Positions 16,936 to 26,706 of a DNA stretch of 64,000 nt are shown here, piece by piece. The stretch comes from an uncultured Ulvibacter sp. (GTDB taxonomy: Bacteria > Bacteroidota > Bacteroidia > Flavobacteriales > Flavobacteriaceae). The stretch is taken from the NCBI GenBank assembly GCA_913063405.1, contig CAJXZB010000007.1, positions 37,818 through 101,817 on the forward strand. Reading direction: 5' to 3'. Position numbers and translations under genes: made by a program. How positions within the stretch are numbered: the first letter of the stretch is position 1; every line of letters starts with the position of its first letter. The notes beneath the pieces are model-generated. The model ran no database searches. It saw only the letters and a list, made by a program, of their open reading frames with translations, and was not told where the DNA came from.

Positions 16936-19428
16936 ATGAAGCAACTTTTATCTTTACTATTCATTTTGTTTACGGTCATTCTTTCTGCGCAAACAAAAGT
17001 TAGTGGTGAGATAAAAGATGCATTTGGGGAACCTGTTGCTTTTGCCAATGTAATTTTCACAGACTCTTACGAAGGTACCATAACGAATGAAGATGGACGA
17101 TTCTATTTAGAAAGTGATGAAAATTATACTTCGGTTTCCTTTTCATTTATTGGTTATAAAACTCAAGATATACCCTTAGCTAATCGTACCACCTATAAAA
17201 TGGAGATCATTCTGGAGGAAGAGGCAGCATCTTTGGATGAGGTGGTCGTGTATAGCGGAAAACAATCTAAAAAAAATAATCCTGCAATCGACATTCTACG
17301 TAAAATATGGGAAAATCGTAGGGAGAATGGAGTGAAAAAGTTCAAACAATATACGTACGACAAGTACGAAAAACTTGAGTTCGATATAAATACCATTGAT
17401 AGTTCTCTTATAAAAAGTCGCGTATTTAAGGGAATGGAATTTATTTTCGATCAAACGGATACTTCCAAAATTACCGGCAATACCTATCTCCCAATTTTTA
17501 TTAATGAAGCCTTTTCTAAAGTCTATGGGGATAATCTCTTGAACGAGGAAAAGGAGATTCTTGAGGGAAACAAGAATTCCGGTTTTGATAATAATAATAC
17601 ATTAATAGCATATTTGAAAGACTTGTATAGTGAATATGATGTCTATGATAATTATCTTAAGTTTTTCGATAAAGCTTTTACAAGCCCTTTATCACGTACA
17701 GGAATTGATGTATATAATTATGTGCTCTTGGATAGTGCATTTCGTGATAATAAATGGTGTTATAATATTGTATACTATCCAAGACGGAAGAATGAACTTA
17801 CATTTAAAGGTGATTTTTGGGTAAATGATTCTACTTGGGCGATTAAAGAAATCAATCTTCAGGCATCAAAGAGTGCGAATTTGAATTGGGTGCGAGAGGT
17901 CTATATCGAACAAGAATTTGATGTGCTGAATGATTCTATTTTTCTTATAACCAGAGATTATTTCATGAGTGATTTCAGTTTCAGAAAAAAGGAAGAAGCG
18001 AAAGGAATTTATGGAAAGCGAACCACATTATATAATGATTATAAGTTCGATCAACCAAAGGATAAAAAGTTCTATAACGAACAAGTTGATCCCTATCAAT
18101 TTGAGATTTATAATCGCCCAGATGATTTTTGGGAAGAACGTCGTTTAGAGCAACTAAGCAAGGACGAGAAGGGTGTTTATAAAATGTTGGATACACTTAA
18201 AACAGTTAAGCGATTCAAAACACTGTATAATGTTGGTTCTGTTCTGGCAACTGGTTATTATGAAGTTAATAATTTTGATGTAGGGCCTGTATTTTCCATT
18301 TTCGGATTTAATGAGGCCGAAGGTATGCGGATTCGGTTAGGAGGACGTACATATTTTAGTCAGAATGATCGTTGGCGTTTGGAAGGATTTGGAGCCTATG
18401 GATTCAAAGATAAACGCTTCAAATATGGGATTTCGGGGAAGTATTTGTTAGATCGAAAATCAAGATTGACCGTTTTTGTGGGGAACCGAAGGGATGTTGA
18501 GCAAACTGGAGCGAGTCTTACCAATAGTACCGATGTTCTTGGAAGAAGTCTAGCTTCTTCTTCGTTGATTTCGGTTGGAGCGAATGATCGTTTAACCAGG
18601 ATTAATCTAAGTACTGTGGGTTTTGGAGTGGAACCTAGCAAGAACTTTAATATACGCTTAACAGGTTCTTATAGAACATTGAAGTCTGCTACAGATACAT
18701 TCAAGATCGATTATAAGGTTTTTGAGAATGGCATTGACACAGGTAATGTTGAAAGTGAAATAAAACAGCCGGAGATAGAATTAAGTATGCTCTATACACC
18801 GGGAAAGAAAACCTCTGGTTATGGTGTAGAACGAACAATTATTAACGAGGGTGATTACCCCAGTTTTTTTGTTGGATATACAAAAGGTCTTAAAGATATT
18901 CTGGGCGGTGATTTTGATTATCAAAGAGTACAAGCCCTCTTTGTAAAACCTTGGAATATTGGTGGATTTGGCCGACTGTATTCAACGGTTGAAGTTGGTC
19001 GAACCTTTGGGGATGTACCATTAAGCCTCTTGAACCCTGCGCCCGGAAATCAAACGTATTTTAGTATTTACAATAGTTTCACCCAATTGGATTACTATGA
19101 GTTTGTTAGTGACACCTATGCTTCACTACATTTGCAACATAATTTTGGAGGACGCTTCTTCTCACGACTCCCTTTGCTCCGCTCATTGAATCTTCGAGAA
19201 GTTATTGGATTCAGAGCAGTTTATGGTGAGGTGTCTCAAGGAAATATTGATTTGAATGCCTCAAATATTCTTTACCAGTCTCCAGAAGATATTTATTGGG
19301 AGTGGAGTGTAGGAGTAGGTAATATTTTTAAAGTATTCCGTTTGGATTTTAACTTCCGAGGAAATTACTTCGATAATCCTGATGCCCGAAGCTTTGGTAT
19401 AACAGGGATTTTTGGTTTTGTGTTCTAG
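16936..19428 (+). CDS. DUF5686 outer-membrane protein with carboxypeptidase-regulatory-like domain
   Basis: 830 residues. Signal peptide (residues 1-18, ending ILSAQ), then a carboxypeptidase-D regulatory-like beta domain (about 20-105: VSGEIKDAFGEPVAFANVIF, GRFYLESDENYTSVSFSFIGY, LDEVVVYSG). The rest has alternating beta-strands and ends in a C-terminal Phe (FGITGIFGFVF), as in outer-membrane barrels, and matches the DUF5686 family widespread in Bacteroidota. The function of that family is unknown; it resembles TonB-receptor-like proteins without a clear plug. It is 57 bp after the E1-beta gene on the same strand, but a functional link is not evident. Confidence 0.88.
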   Translation: MKQLLSLLFILFTVILSAQTKVSGEIKDAFGEPVAFANVIFTDSYEGTITNEDGRFYLESDENYTSVSFSFIGYKTQDIPLANRTTYKMEIILEEEAASLDEVVVYSGKQSKKNNPAIDILRKIWENRRENGVKKFKQYTYDKYEKLEFDINTIDSSLIKSRVFKGMEFIFDQTDTSKITGNTYLPIFINEAFSKVYGDNLLNEEKEILEGNKNSGFDNNNTLIAYLKDLYSEYDVYDNYLKFFDKAFTSPLSRTGIDVYNYVLLDSAFRDNKWCYNIVYYPRRKNELTFKGDFWVNDSTWAIKEINLQASKSANLNWVREVYIEQEFDVLNDSIFLITRDYFMSDFSFRKKEEAKGIYGKRTTLYNDYKFDQPKDKKFYNEQVDPYQFEIYNRPDDFWEERRLEQLSKDEKGVYKMLDTLKTVKRFKTLYNVGSVLATGYYEVNNFDVGPVFSIFGFNEAEGMRIRLGGRTYFSQNDRWRLEGFGAYGFKDKRFKYGISGKYLLDRKSRLTVFVGNRRDVEQTGASLTNSTDVLGRSLASSSLISVGANDRLTRINLSTVGFGVEPSKNFNIRLTGSYRTLKSATDTFKIDYKVFENGIDTGNVESEIKQPEIELSMLYTPGKKTSGYGVERTIINEGDYPSFFVGYTKGLKDILGGDFDYQRVQALFVKPWNIGGFGRLYSTVEVGRTFGDVPLSLLNPAPGNQTYFSIYNSFTQLDYYEFVSDTYASLHLQHNFGGRFFSRLPLLRSLNLREVIGFRAVYGEVSQGNIDLNASNILYQSPEDIYWEWSVGVGNIFKVFRLDFNFRGNYFDNPDARSFGITGIFGFVF

Positions 19429-19495
19429 TTTTTTTTATACCTTTAACCGCTTCCCGAGCAGGTTATTAGTTCTATTTTAAGTAATTCAGTTTTTG

Positions 19496-21214
19496 ATGAA
19501 AATTTTATTATTTTTTATTTTTTGCACGTTTTCTGTGTTTGCACAGACTGAGCATAACGTTACTATTTTCTATGAGTATACTGCGGATGGATATGCTTTG
19601 TATGCAGCAAATGAAGAAGAATACCCCGTGACCATTGAATTTGATTTTGATCTTTTAAATCTGAAGGTCGTTCGCGAGGGGCCAAGTGCTATTGTTGTTC
19701 CAGCGGAAGCTAAGAAAAAGAAATTAGTAGACTTGGTAGCGATTAATGTTTTAAAAGGATACAGTTTTGAATACACTCATACGGTTAAAGAGGGTGCAAT
19801 TAAGGTAAATGTAGAAGATATTATTGCTGTTAGTGATCGTGCAGCATTTAAGACTAAGAAATTTTCGAAAAATGTAGATACTACAGATGAACCAATAGTC
19901 TCAATTACTAAACGCAATCCAAGAGAATTAAGGGAGAGTAGGATAGCGAAAAGGGTTTCAACAACGGCAAAGCCCAAGGAGGATATTCAAACAACGGTAA
20001 TCCCAGCTGATGCGTCTGAAATAATAGCAAAGACGGAGCAGGCTGAACCGGAATATCCTAAAAAACCAATTGTAAAAACTGAACCAACTCAAGTTGCAAT
20101 CGCCAAAGCTGTGAAACAGAAAGAACGGGAGGCAAAGAAAATTGCAGAAAAGAAACGTGCTGAAAAGAAACCAATTCCGGCTGGTAAAGTTGAACCAATT
20201 ATTCTACTTCCTACCTCTACAGAGATTGTAGTAAAAGATGTTGTAAAGAAAACTATTGCGCCAGAAACAATTCCCAAGCCCAATATAGCTTCTGAGTCTA
20301 GTATTGTGATTGAGTCGTCGATTGAAAATATTTCAGATCAAGTTTTAACTGATGAACCCATTAAAATGAAGGAGCCAGTTGAGGCCAGTACACCTTTGAC
20401 TGTGCAAACAAAACCAACCACGAATACCAAACTCATTGCAATAGAGAAACCTGATTCTGTTGATCCAAAAATGACTGAACCTAAAGCTATAACTATTCCT
20501 GAAACTGAGGAAATGTCCACAGCTAAGGCTATTACAAATGCTAAATCTGAGTTCAACGAACCGAAGCTAAACACACCCAAACCCATTACAGATGAGAAAC
20601 CTAGGGTGGCTATAAAACAAGATTCGATTAAGATTGATAATGAGGTAATTAAAAAAGCAACCCCATCTATTCCTAAAAAAGAAGAGAAGCCTATAATCGA
20701 GTATGCTATAACTGGTAAGTACGACGCGGCATTTCAGTATCATTTGCCTTATAGTAAGAATGCCGTATTTACAATTTCTCAAGGATATCAAGGATCCATT
20801 TCCCATCAGAATAAGTTTGCATTAGATTTCAGTATGCCATCAGGAACTACAATCTATTTGTCAAGGGAAGGGGTTGTTTTGGAGGTTGTTGAGAATAATA
20901 CTCAAGGTTGCGGTTCTCAAGACTGTGCTAAGTATGACAACTATATTATTGTGCAACACCCTGATGGTAGTTTTGCCAAATACGCTCACATTAAAAATGA
21001 CGGGGCTATCGTGGCACAAGGAGATGTAATCACAATGGGGCAACTAATTGGATATACCGGTAATACGGGTTGGACCGCCACTCCAACGTTGCACTTTGAG
21101 GTTTTTGTTCAGAAAGAAAAGGAACGGAAGACTATTAAGACTAATTTTCTCACTGGAGATGGAAGTGATTATGGGATCCTTGCGGAACAACGTCGCTATA
21201 AAAAAGAGTATTAA
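19496..21214 (+). CDS. M23-family peptidase-like envelope protein with long linker
   Basis: 572 residues from the ATG at 19496; a TTG three bases earlier is less likely. Signal peptide (MKILLFFIFCTFSVFAQ), a beta-rich N-terminal domain (about 20-120), a long low-complexity Lys/Pro/Glu/Thr linker (about 130-410), and a C-terminal LytM/M23 domain (about 415-560). Zinc-site residues visible: H437 and D444 in HQNKFALDF, H498 in YAHIK and H533 in TLHFEV. The family HxH motif is T531-L-H533 here, so the first His is replaced. It may therefore be a weak hydrolase or a non-catalytic activator of amidases, like EnvC/NlpD. The pair GCGSQDC could form a disulfide. Placed at the cell envelope, probably acting on peptidoglycan. 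Confidence 0.85.
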   Translation: MKILLFFIFCTFSVFAQTEHNVTIFYEYTADGYALYAANEEEYPVTIEFDFDLLNLKVVREGPSAIVVPAEAKKKKLVDLVAINVLKGYSFEYTHTVKEGAIKVNVEDIIAVSDRAAFKTKKFSKNVDTTDEPIVSITKRNPRELRESRIAKRVSTTAKPKEDIQTTVIPADASEIIAKTEQAEPEYPKKPIVKTEPTQVAIAKAVKQKEREAKKIAEKKRAEKKPIPAGKVEPIILLPTSTEIVVKDVVKKTIAPETIPKPNIASESSIVIESSIENISDQVLTDEPIKMKEPVEASTPLTVQTKPTTNTKLIAIEKPDSVDPKMTEPKAITIPETEEMSTAKAITNAKSEFNEPKLNTPKPITDEKPRVAIKQDSIKIDNEVIKKATPSIPKKEEKPIIEYAITGKYDAAFQYHLPYSKNAVFTISQGYQGSISHQNKFALDFSMPSGTTIYLSREGVVLEVVENNTQGCGSQDCAKYDNYIIVQHPDGSFAKYAHIKNDGAIVAQGDVITMGQLIGYTGNTGWTATPTLHFEVFVQKEKERKTIKTNFLTGDGSDYGILAEQRRYKKEY

Positions 21215-21304
21215 ACTTGACGGGTGCCTATTTCCATTAACTTATCTTTTAAGAACACAAACATTTTACCATCTATTTATACTTCGGAAGCAAAACAATT
21301 TCTG

Positions 21305-21312
21305 TACTTTTG
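21305..21312 (+). promoter_or_regulatory. Candidate -7 promoter element for ppa
   Basis: TACTTTTG matches TAnnTTTG, 77 bp before the ppa start codon. The -33 element is not clear. Confidence 0.55.
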
Positions 21313-21389
21313 CAGCCCCAAAAAAGCGATACTTTGCGCTAAATAAAGTTGCAATTTGTATAATTTTTTCAGAATAAAATAGAAATAAG

Positions 21390-21917
21390 ATGACTGGAGA
21401 TAAAGTGAAAACATTTGATGTCTTAATAGAAATTCCTAAAGGAAGTAGAAACAAGTATGAATACGATTTTGAATTGAAAAGGATACGTTACGACCGTATG
21501 ATTTTCTCATCGATGATGTATCCAGCAGATTACGGATTTGTTCCAGAAACACTAGCTTTGGATGGAGACCCATTGGATGTATTGGTTCTTGTTACTGAGC
21601 CAACCTTCCCAGGTTGTGTGATTGAAGTGAAACCTATTGGAGTGTTTCATATGGCAGATGAAAAAGGCCCAGATGAGAAAGTGATTTGTGTTCCTATTAG
21701 TGATCCTATCGCAAATACCGTAAATGACCTTGAGGAATTAAATCCACATCTTATAAAGGAAATTGAGCATTTCTTTCAGGTATACAAGGACTTAGAAGAA
21801 AAGAAGGTAGATGTTGGCGGTTGGGGAGATGTTTCTGAAGCAAAGGATATTGTTGCTAAATGTATCGACCGTTTTAGAGCGAGCGATGTACCTTTTCAAG
21901 AAGTTAGTATCCGTTAG
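21390..21917 (+). CDS. ppa: Inorganic pyrophosphatase, soluble
   Basis: 175 residues, typical family I PPase. Hydrolyses PPi to phosphate in the cytosol, pulling biosynthetic reactions. Active-site blocks: IEIPKGSRNKYEYDFE, the Tyr of PADYGFVPETL, and the metal-binding signature DGDPLDVLVLV with its three Asp residues; a further metal/phosphate-binding block is KGPDEKVICVPISDP. Directly upstream of the membrane pyrophosphatase hppA, so both PPi-using routes, heat-releasing and energy-conserving, are side by side. A strong terminator separates them and each has its own promoter candidate. Confidence 0.96.
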   Translation: MTGDKVKTFDVLIEIPKGSRNKYEYDFELKRIRYDRMIFSSMMYPADYGFVPETLALDGDPLDVLVLVTEPTFPGCVIEVKPIGVFHMADEKGPDEKVICVPISDPIANTVNDLEELNPHLIKEIEHFFQVYKDLEEKKVDVGGWGDVSEAKDIVAKCIDRFRASDVPFQEVSIR

Positions 21918-21950
21918 ATTTATAATTAGTTATTAGACTTTCTAATAATG

Positions 21951-21984
21951 AAGCCCTTACAAAGCAACTTTGTAAGGGCTTTTT
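21951..21984 (+). terminator. Intrinsic terminator after ppa
   Basis: AAGCCCTTACAAAG and CTTTGTAAGGGCTT form a perfect 14-bp stem with a 3-nt CAA loop, followed by TTT and an AT-rich stretch. It lies 33 bp after the ppa stop. Confidence 0.9.
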
Positions 21985-22002
21985 AATTAACTAGGATTTA
22001 AC

Positions 22003-22010
22003 TACTTTTG
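22003..22010 (+). promoter_or_regulatory. Candidate -7 promoter element for hppA
   Basis: TACTTTTG, the same octamer as upstream of ppa, 28 bp before the hppA ATG and just after the ppa terminator. A clear -33 element is lacking. Confidence 0.55.
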
Positions 22011-22038
22011 CCCAGCTAAATAACAAATCAAAAACAAT

Positions 22039-24537
22039 ATGGAATCAATGATGATTTATATGCCAATTGCAATGGCTGTATTAGGACTACTTTATATGGT
22101 AGTTAAAAAATCTTGGGTAATGAAGCAAGATGCTGGAGATGGCAAGATGAAAGAAATTTCGGATCACATCTACGAAGGAGCCTTGGCCTTCTTAAATGCA
22201 GAATACAGATTGCTAGCTATTTTTGTGGTGATTGTAAGTGCGCTACTTGCAATAGTTTCATTTGTAGTGCCAACAACTCATTGGCTAATTGTAATTGCGT
22301 TTATTTTTGGAGCTATCTTTTCTGCTTTCGCTGGAAATATAGGGATGAGAATTGCAACTAAAACAAACGTTAGAACAACACAAGCGGCTCGTTCAAGTTT
22401 GCCAAATGCGTTAAAGATTTCTTTTGGTGGTGGTACAGTAATGGGACTTGGAGTTGCTGGATTAGCTGTATTAGGTCTAACGGCATTCTTTATATTTTTC
22501 TTTCACTTTTTTATGGGTGGAGTCTGGACGTCTACTGCGGATATGACGATCGTTCTTGAGACCTTAGCCGGATTCTCATTAGGAGCTGAGTCTATTGCCT
22601 TGTTTGCCCGTGTGGGTGGAGGTATTTATACAAAAGCTGCGGATGTTGGAGCTGATTTAGTGGGTAAGGTCGAAGCTGGTATTCCTGAAGATGATCCAAG
22701 AAACCCTGCAACAATTGCAGATAATGTAGGAGATAATGTAGGAGATGTAGCAGGTATGGGAGCCGATTTATTTGGTTCGTATGTAGCGACTGTACTGGCG
22801 GCAATGGTTCTTGGTAACTACGTCATTAAAGATATGGGCGGTAATATTGGTGAATCCTTTGGAGGAATTGGCCCTATTTTATTACCGATGGCAATTGCAG
22901 GTGCTGGAATTATTATTTCTATACTAGGAACATTACTTGTGAAGATTAATAGCAATGACGCAAAAGAATCTCAGGTAATGGGAGCTTTAAATAAAGGGAA
23001 CTGGACTTCAATTGTTTTAGTTGCTATTGCTTGTTTTGGGTTGTGTAAATGGATGCTTCCTGAAACAATGCAAATGGAATTCTTTGGTGAAGGATTGCAG
23101 GAGATTTCTTCAATGAATGTATTTTATGCTACACTTGTTGGTTTAATAGTTGGAGCAGTTATTTCATCTGTTACAGAGTATTATACTGGGCTTGGAAAAA
23201 AGCCTATTCTTAAGATTGTACAACAATCAAGTACAGGTGCAGGAACAAATATTATTGCAGGTTTGGCAACAGGGATGATTTCAACGTTTCCTTCGGTTCT
23301 TTTATTTGCAGGTGCTATTTGGACGTCTTATGCGTTTGCAGGATTTTATGGAGTTGCTTTAGCGGCTTCAGCAATGATGGCAACAACAGCAATGCAGTTG
23401 GCTATTGATGCTTTCGGACCAATTAGTGATAATGCTGGTGGGATTGCTGAAATGAGCGAACAAGAGCCAATCGTTAGAGAACGTACAGATATATTAGATT
23501 CTGTTGGCAACACAACTGCGGCAACAGGAAAAGGATTTGCAATTGCTTCGGCAGCATTAACATCGCTGGCTTTATTTGCAGCCTACGTAACTTTTACTGG
23601 AATTGACGGAATTAACATCTTTAAGGCGCCGGTATTAGCAATGCTATTTGTTGGTGGTATGGTACCCGTAGTATTTTCTGCATTAGCAATGAATGCAGTA
23701 GGAAAGGCGGCAATGGAAATGGTGCAAGAAGTACGTCGACAATTTAGAGATATACCTGGAATTATGGAAGGTACTGGGAAACCAGAATATGATAAATGTG
23801 TTGCGATTTCTACAGAGGCTTCTTTGAGAGAAATGATGCTTCCAGGATTACTTACTATTGGATTCCCATTGGTAATTGCTTTTGTTCCTATGATTTTTGG
23901 AATGGACAACTTAGCAATCGCTGAAATGTTAGGTGGATATATGGCCGGTGTAACCGTAAGTGGTGTGCTTTGGGCAATCTTCCAAAACAATGCAGGGGGT
24001 GCTTGGGATAACGCTAAGAAATCTTTTGAAGCAGGAGTTGAGATTGATGGCGAAATGACATTTAAAGGTTCAGAGGCACATAAGGCAGCTGTAACAGGAG
24101 ATACCGTTGGTGATCCATTTAAAGACACGTCAGGTCCTTCTATGAATATTTTGATTAAACTTACGTGTTTAATTGGGTTGGTGATCGCTCCGATCTTAGG
24201 AGGTCATAGTTCCGATATGAGTCATTCTGAAAATACATCAGAAGAAATGATGTTTATTGACGAAGATGGTAACAAAACCATTTTGACTGATAAGCAGGGA
24301 AAACAGGTTGAAGAAGCTGGTCTTACTGAAGTTGAAAAAGAAGTAAAAGTTAAAATGTCTGTTAATGGTGATATCACTACTGCAGATGTAATTATTAAAA
24401 CTACTACTGACGGTAAATCGACAACGGAAACAAAAATATTTTCTGGAACTGAAGCTGAGGTACAAGCTCAGTTAGATGTACTTAAAGATGCAGACGTTAA
24501 GGTTGAGAAAGTAATTGAAGAAGTAGAGAACCTATAA
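22039..24537 (+). CDS. hppA: Membrane-bound ion-pumping pyrophosphatase
   Basis: 832 residues, about 15-16 membrane helices. Couples PPi hydrolysis to Na+ or H+ export across the inner membrane. The catalytic loop with its many Asp residues is present: GADLVGKVEAGIPEDDPRNP, NVGDNVGDVAGMGADLFG; also AFGPISDNAGGIAEM and DTVGDPFKDTSGP. The residue after GNTT is Ala (GNTTAATGKG); in this family Ala there marks the K+-dependent class and Lys the K+-independent one. K+-dependent members include the Na+ pumps, so Na+ export is possible but not proven. Residues about 723-832 form an extra acidic, hydrophilic tail after the last helix, absent from standard pumps that end near VIAPILGG. Confidence 0.95.
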   Translation: MESMMIYMPIAMAVLGLLYMVVKKSWVMKQDAGDGKMKEISDHIYEGALAFLNAEYRLLAIFVVIVSALLAIVSFVVPTTHWLIVIAFIFGAIFSAFAGNIGMRIATKTNVRTTQAARSSLPNALKISFGGGTVMGLGVAGLAVLGLTAFFIFFFHFFMGGVWTSTADMTIVLETLAGFSLGAESIALFARVGGGIYTKAADVGADLVGKVEAGIPEDDPRNPATIADNVGDNVGDVAGMGADLFGSYVATVLAAMVLGNYVIKDMGGNIGESFGGIGPILLPMAIAGAGIIISILGTLLVKINSNDAKESQVMGALNKGNWTSIVLVAIACFGLCKWMLPETMQMEFFGEGLQEISSMNVFYATLVGLIVGAVISSVTEYYTGLGKKPILKIVQQSSTGAGTNIIAGLATGMISTFPSVLLFAGAIWTSYAFAGFYGVALAASAMMATTAMQLAIDAFGPISDNAGGIAEMSEQEPIVRERTDILDSVGNTTAATGKGFAIASAALTSLALFAAYVTFTGIDGINIFKAPVLAMLFVGGMVPVVFSALAMNAVGKAAMEMVQEVRRQFRDIPGIMEGTGKPEYDKCVAISTEASLREMMLPGLLTIGFPLVIAFVPMIFGMDNLAIAEMLGGYMAGVTVSGVLWAIFQNNAGGAWDNAKKSFEAGVEIDGEMTFKGSEAHKAAVTGDTVGDPFKDTSGPSMNILIKLTCLIGLVIAPILGGHSSDMSHSENTSEEMMFIDEDGNKTILTDKQGKQVEEAGLTEVEKEVKVKMSVNGDITTADVIIKTTTDGKSTTETKIFSGTEAEVQAQLDVLKDADVKVEKVIEEVENL

Positions 24538-24556
24538 TTTCTACCTTAAATATTAA

Positions 24557-24591
24557 AAAGCCTGTTCCGTTTTCCGAGCGGGCCTTTTTTG
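24557..24591 (+). terminator. Intrinsic terminator after hppA
   Basis: AAAAGCCTGTTC can pair with GAGCGGGC-CTTTTTT with G-T pairs and one bulge, followed by six T. It is 19 bp after the hppA stop. The rest of the gap up to the antiporter end shows nothing convincing. Confidence 0.65.
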
Positions 24592-24754
24592 TTTAATGTA
24601 TTTTGGATAGTAGATGGAGATTTAAGCAATTTGCCAATTAAAAAAGACCAAGTTGCAATTGCATCTGGAAACAATGAGAACCAAACTTTCTTTTACTATC
24701 ACCCAATAAATGCAATCATTGAAAAAGTAATTCCAACTAAAAAGAATAAACGTT

Positions 24755-25996
24755 TTAAGAGTATATCTTTTTTACAACTTTACCAATACTTAATCCCTGT
24801 ACAATAATCGAAAATAACACGATGATATAAGTGATATGAAGTATTAAATCTCCTGAAAGTTCTTTACTTAAACTTAATGCTAGCGCGATGGAAATACCAC
24901 CTCGTAATCCCCCCCAAGTTAAAATGACTATGGTCTTAATTGGTTTTTCTTCTTCGTGTTTTAATAATGAATACGGTAAAAAGACAGAGATAGACCTTGC
25001 AAGAAGCACAATTAGTATTGCAAGAATACCTAACAAGATATAATTTGTATTAAACTCTAATAGGTGAATAGCAAGTCCAATAAGAACAAACAAAATTCCA
25101 TTAAAAACATCATCTAAGATCTCCCAAAAGGAATTGATGGCTTTTTGTACAGGGTTTTTATCTTCAATTACGTGTATTTTATGTCCAATTAATAATCCCG
25201 CGATAACCATTGTTAATGGAGCAGATACGTGTAACATAAATGCTCCAGCAGTTCCACCCATTACAACAGCAAGGCTTATCATTACTGCTAATTGTGGGTT
25301 ATTTTTTAATGATTGAATACACTTTAAACCTAGAAAACCAATAAGTAACCCATAAAGTAACCCGCCTACGGCTTCTTCTAGAAATAGTGTTCCTATTTCT
25401 GCCCCTATCTCTGCTGTACTGTGTTCTCCCGTTGCCGTAGCAATCAACAAAATTCCAGAAAAAACAACAACTCCAATACCATCATTAAACATGGATTCTC
25501 CTTCTATCTTTATTCCTAAACTTTCGGCAATATTCGCTTTTTTCAAGATTGCCATTACTGCAATTGGGTCGGTTGGAGAAATTAAAGCACCAAATAAAAG
25601 AGCGTGAATAAAAGGTAATTCTAAACCAACTAATTGTGCGCCAAAAAACATCAGGCCACCAACTAAAAATGTAGATATAAGAACACTTAAAGTTGCAAAT
25701 AATAAGATTGATTTTTTCTCTTTGGCAAGTGCTTCAAGATTAACATGCAGTGCTCCTGCAAACAATAAAAAACTTAAAATACCATCAAGTAAAAGTGTCT
25801 TAAAATCTGCGTTAACAATAATGTCGCAAAAGAATTGGTAAAATTCTGGAAATATTGTTTTGCTTAATGTAATAGGAATGATTAAGAGTAGGCTTAAAAT
25901 TATTAAACCAATGGTAGTTGGTAGCTTTAGTAACTTATAATTAATTAAATTAAAAAGAGCAGCTATCGTAAAAATAATACTAAAGGATTCGAACAT
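24755..25996 (-). CDS. Cation:proton antiporter, CPA1 (NhaP-like)
   Basis: 413 residues with about 12-13 membrane helices. Exchanges Na+ or K+ for protons across the inner membrane. CPA1 signatures are visible: FGALISPTDPIAVMAIL in the core helix, GESMFNDGIGVVVFSGIL with the ND ion-binding pair, and WGGLRGGISIALALSL near the C-terminus. There is no long cytosolic regulatory tail. The start codon abuts the stop of the K+ channel gene (zero-base gap), so the two are one operon. This suggests joint control of K+/Na+ and pH. The DNA looks more AT-rich than the housekeeping genes around it. Confidence 0.93.
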   Translation of the reverse strand: MFESFSIIFTIAALFNLINYKLLKLPTTIGLIILSLLLIIPITLSKTIFPEFYQFFCDIIVNADFKTLLLDGILSFLLFAGALHVNLEALAKEKKSILLFATLSVLISTFLVGGLMFFGAQLVGLELPFIHALLFGALISPTDPIAVMAILKKANIAESLGIKIEGESMFNDGIGVVVFSGILLIATATGEHSTAEIGAEIGTLFLEEAVGGLLYGLLIGFLGLKCIQSLKNNPQLAVMISLAVVMGGTAGAFMLHVSAPLTMVIAGLLIGHKIHVIEDKNPVQKAINSFWEILDDVFNGILFVLIGLAIHLLEFNTNYILLGILAILIVLLARSISVFLPYSLLKHEEEKPIKTIVILTWGGLRGGISIALALSLSKELSGDLILHITYIIVLFSIIVQGLSIGKVVKKIYS

Positions 25997-26638
25997 TTAT
26001 TTTGATTTTGTGTTAATATATTTCCCAACAAAAACACCTATAACAATTGCTAAATAAAATTGACCAATTATATTCATTACTAGTGTTAATGATTGAGATG
26101 GAGCTGTTATTGGAGTTATATCACCATATCCCACAGATGTTATACTTATAAAACTGAAATAATAAAAACTATAACCTGAAAATCCCTTAGTTAGTTGGAA
26201 TGAATTTTCATTTAAAAAATGAACAAACTCAAAAAGTACACCTCCAATAATACCTAAATAGAGGAAACCCAAAATAGGTCCTAAAATGAATTGTAGGTTA
26301 ATGTCTTTAATCTTTAATAATTGCCTAATAAGTATAATACAAAAGCATCCAAACAATAAAAAGGAAAGTGCCAGTCTACAAATTAAAATTGCTTCAGAAT
26401 GATCGTTAGAAAATTCTAACCAAATAGTCGCTAGTGTAAGTAAACCTAGAAGATACGTAATAATTTTTGCACTTTTTTTAGTGGCAATTAGTGAACTGCT
26501 TAGAATGACTATAGTATAATTTATAACAATGACATATGCTGGATTAAAGCCACTTATGGCAATATGAATAGGTGTTAACAGGAAATTAAAAACACTTAAC
26601 AACACAATGAGATATTTGTACCTTTCCAAATACTTCAT
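25997..26638 (-). CDS. Ion channel-type potassium channel protein
   Basis: 213 residues. Four or more hydrophobic N-terminal helices, then a pore module at about 145-208: outer helix, filter TSVGYGD in SITSVGYGDITP, and inner helix NIIGQFYLAIVIGVFVGKYI. The filter fits K+ selectivity. There is no RCK or cyclic-nucleotide domain, and no clear S4 row of arginines, so gating is unknown. It lies immediately upstream of the antiporter gene with no gap, and 68 bp after the OsmC gene on the same strand; it may be the far end of the redox cluster transcript. Confidence 0.9.
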   Translation of the reverse strand: MKYLERYKYLIVLLSVFNFLLTPIHIAISGFNPAYVIVINYTIVILSSSLIATKKSAKIITYLLGLLTLATIWLEFSNDHSEAILICRLALSFLLFGCFCIILIRQLLKIKDINLQFILGPILGFLYLGIIGGVLFEFVHFLNENSFQLTKGFSGYSFYYFSFISITSVGYGDITPITAPSQSLTLVMNIIGQFYLAIVIGVFVGKYINTKSK

Positions 26639-26706
26639 AATGTTTTATTAATTATAATTGGTTAAATTTTGATACATCATAAATATTAATAGAAATTTCT
26701 ATCCCT

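Noticed and set aside
22592..22804. Minus-strand frame within hppA
   Set aside because: Low-complexity Leu/His/Gln sequence that is a shadow of the conserved hppA frame.
24589..24807. 72-codon plus-strand frame after hppA
   Set aside because: It starts inside the terminator, overlaps the end of the antiporter gene by 53 bp, and shows no domain or ribosome site.
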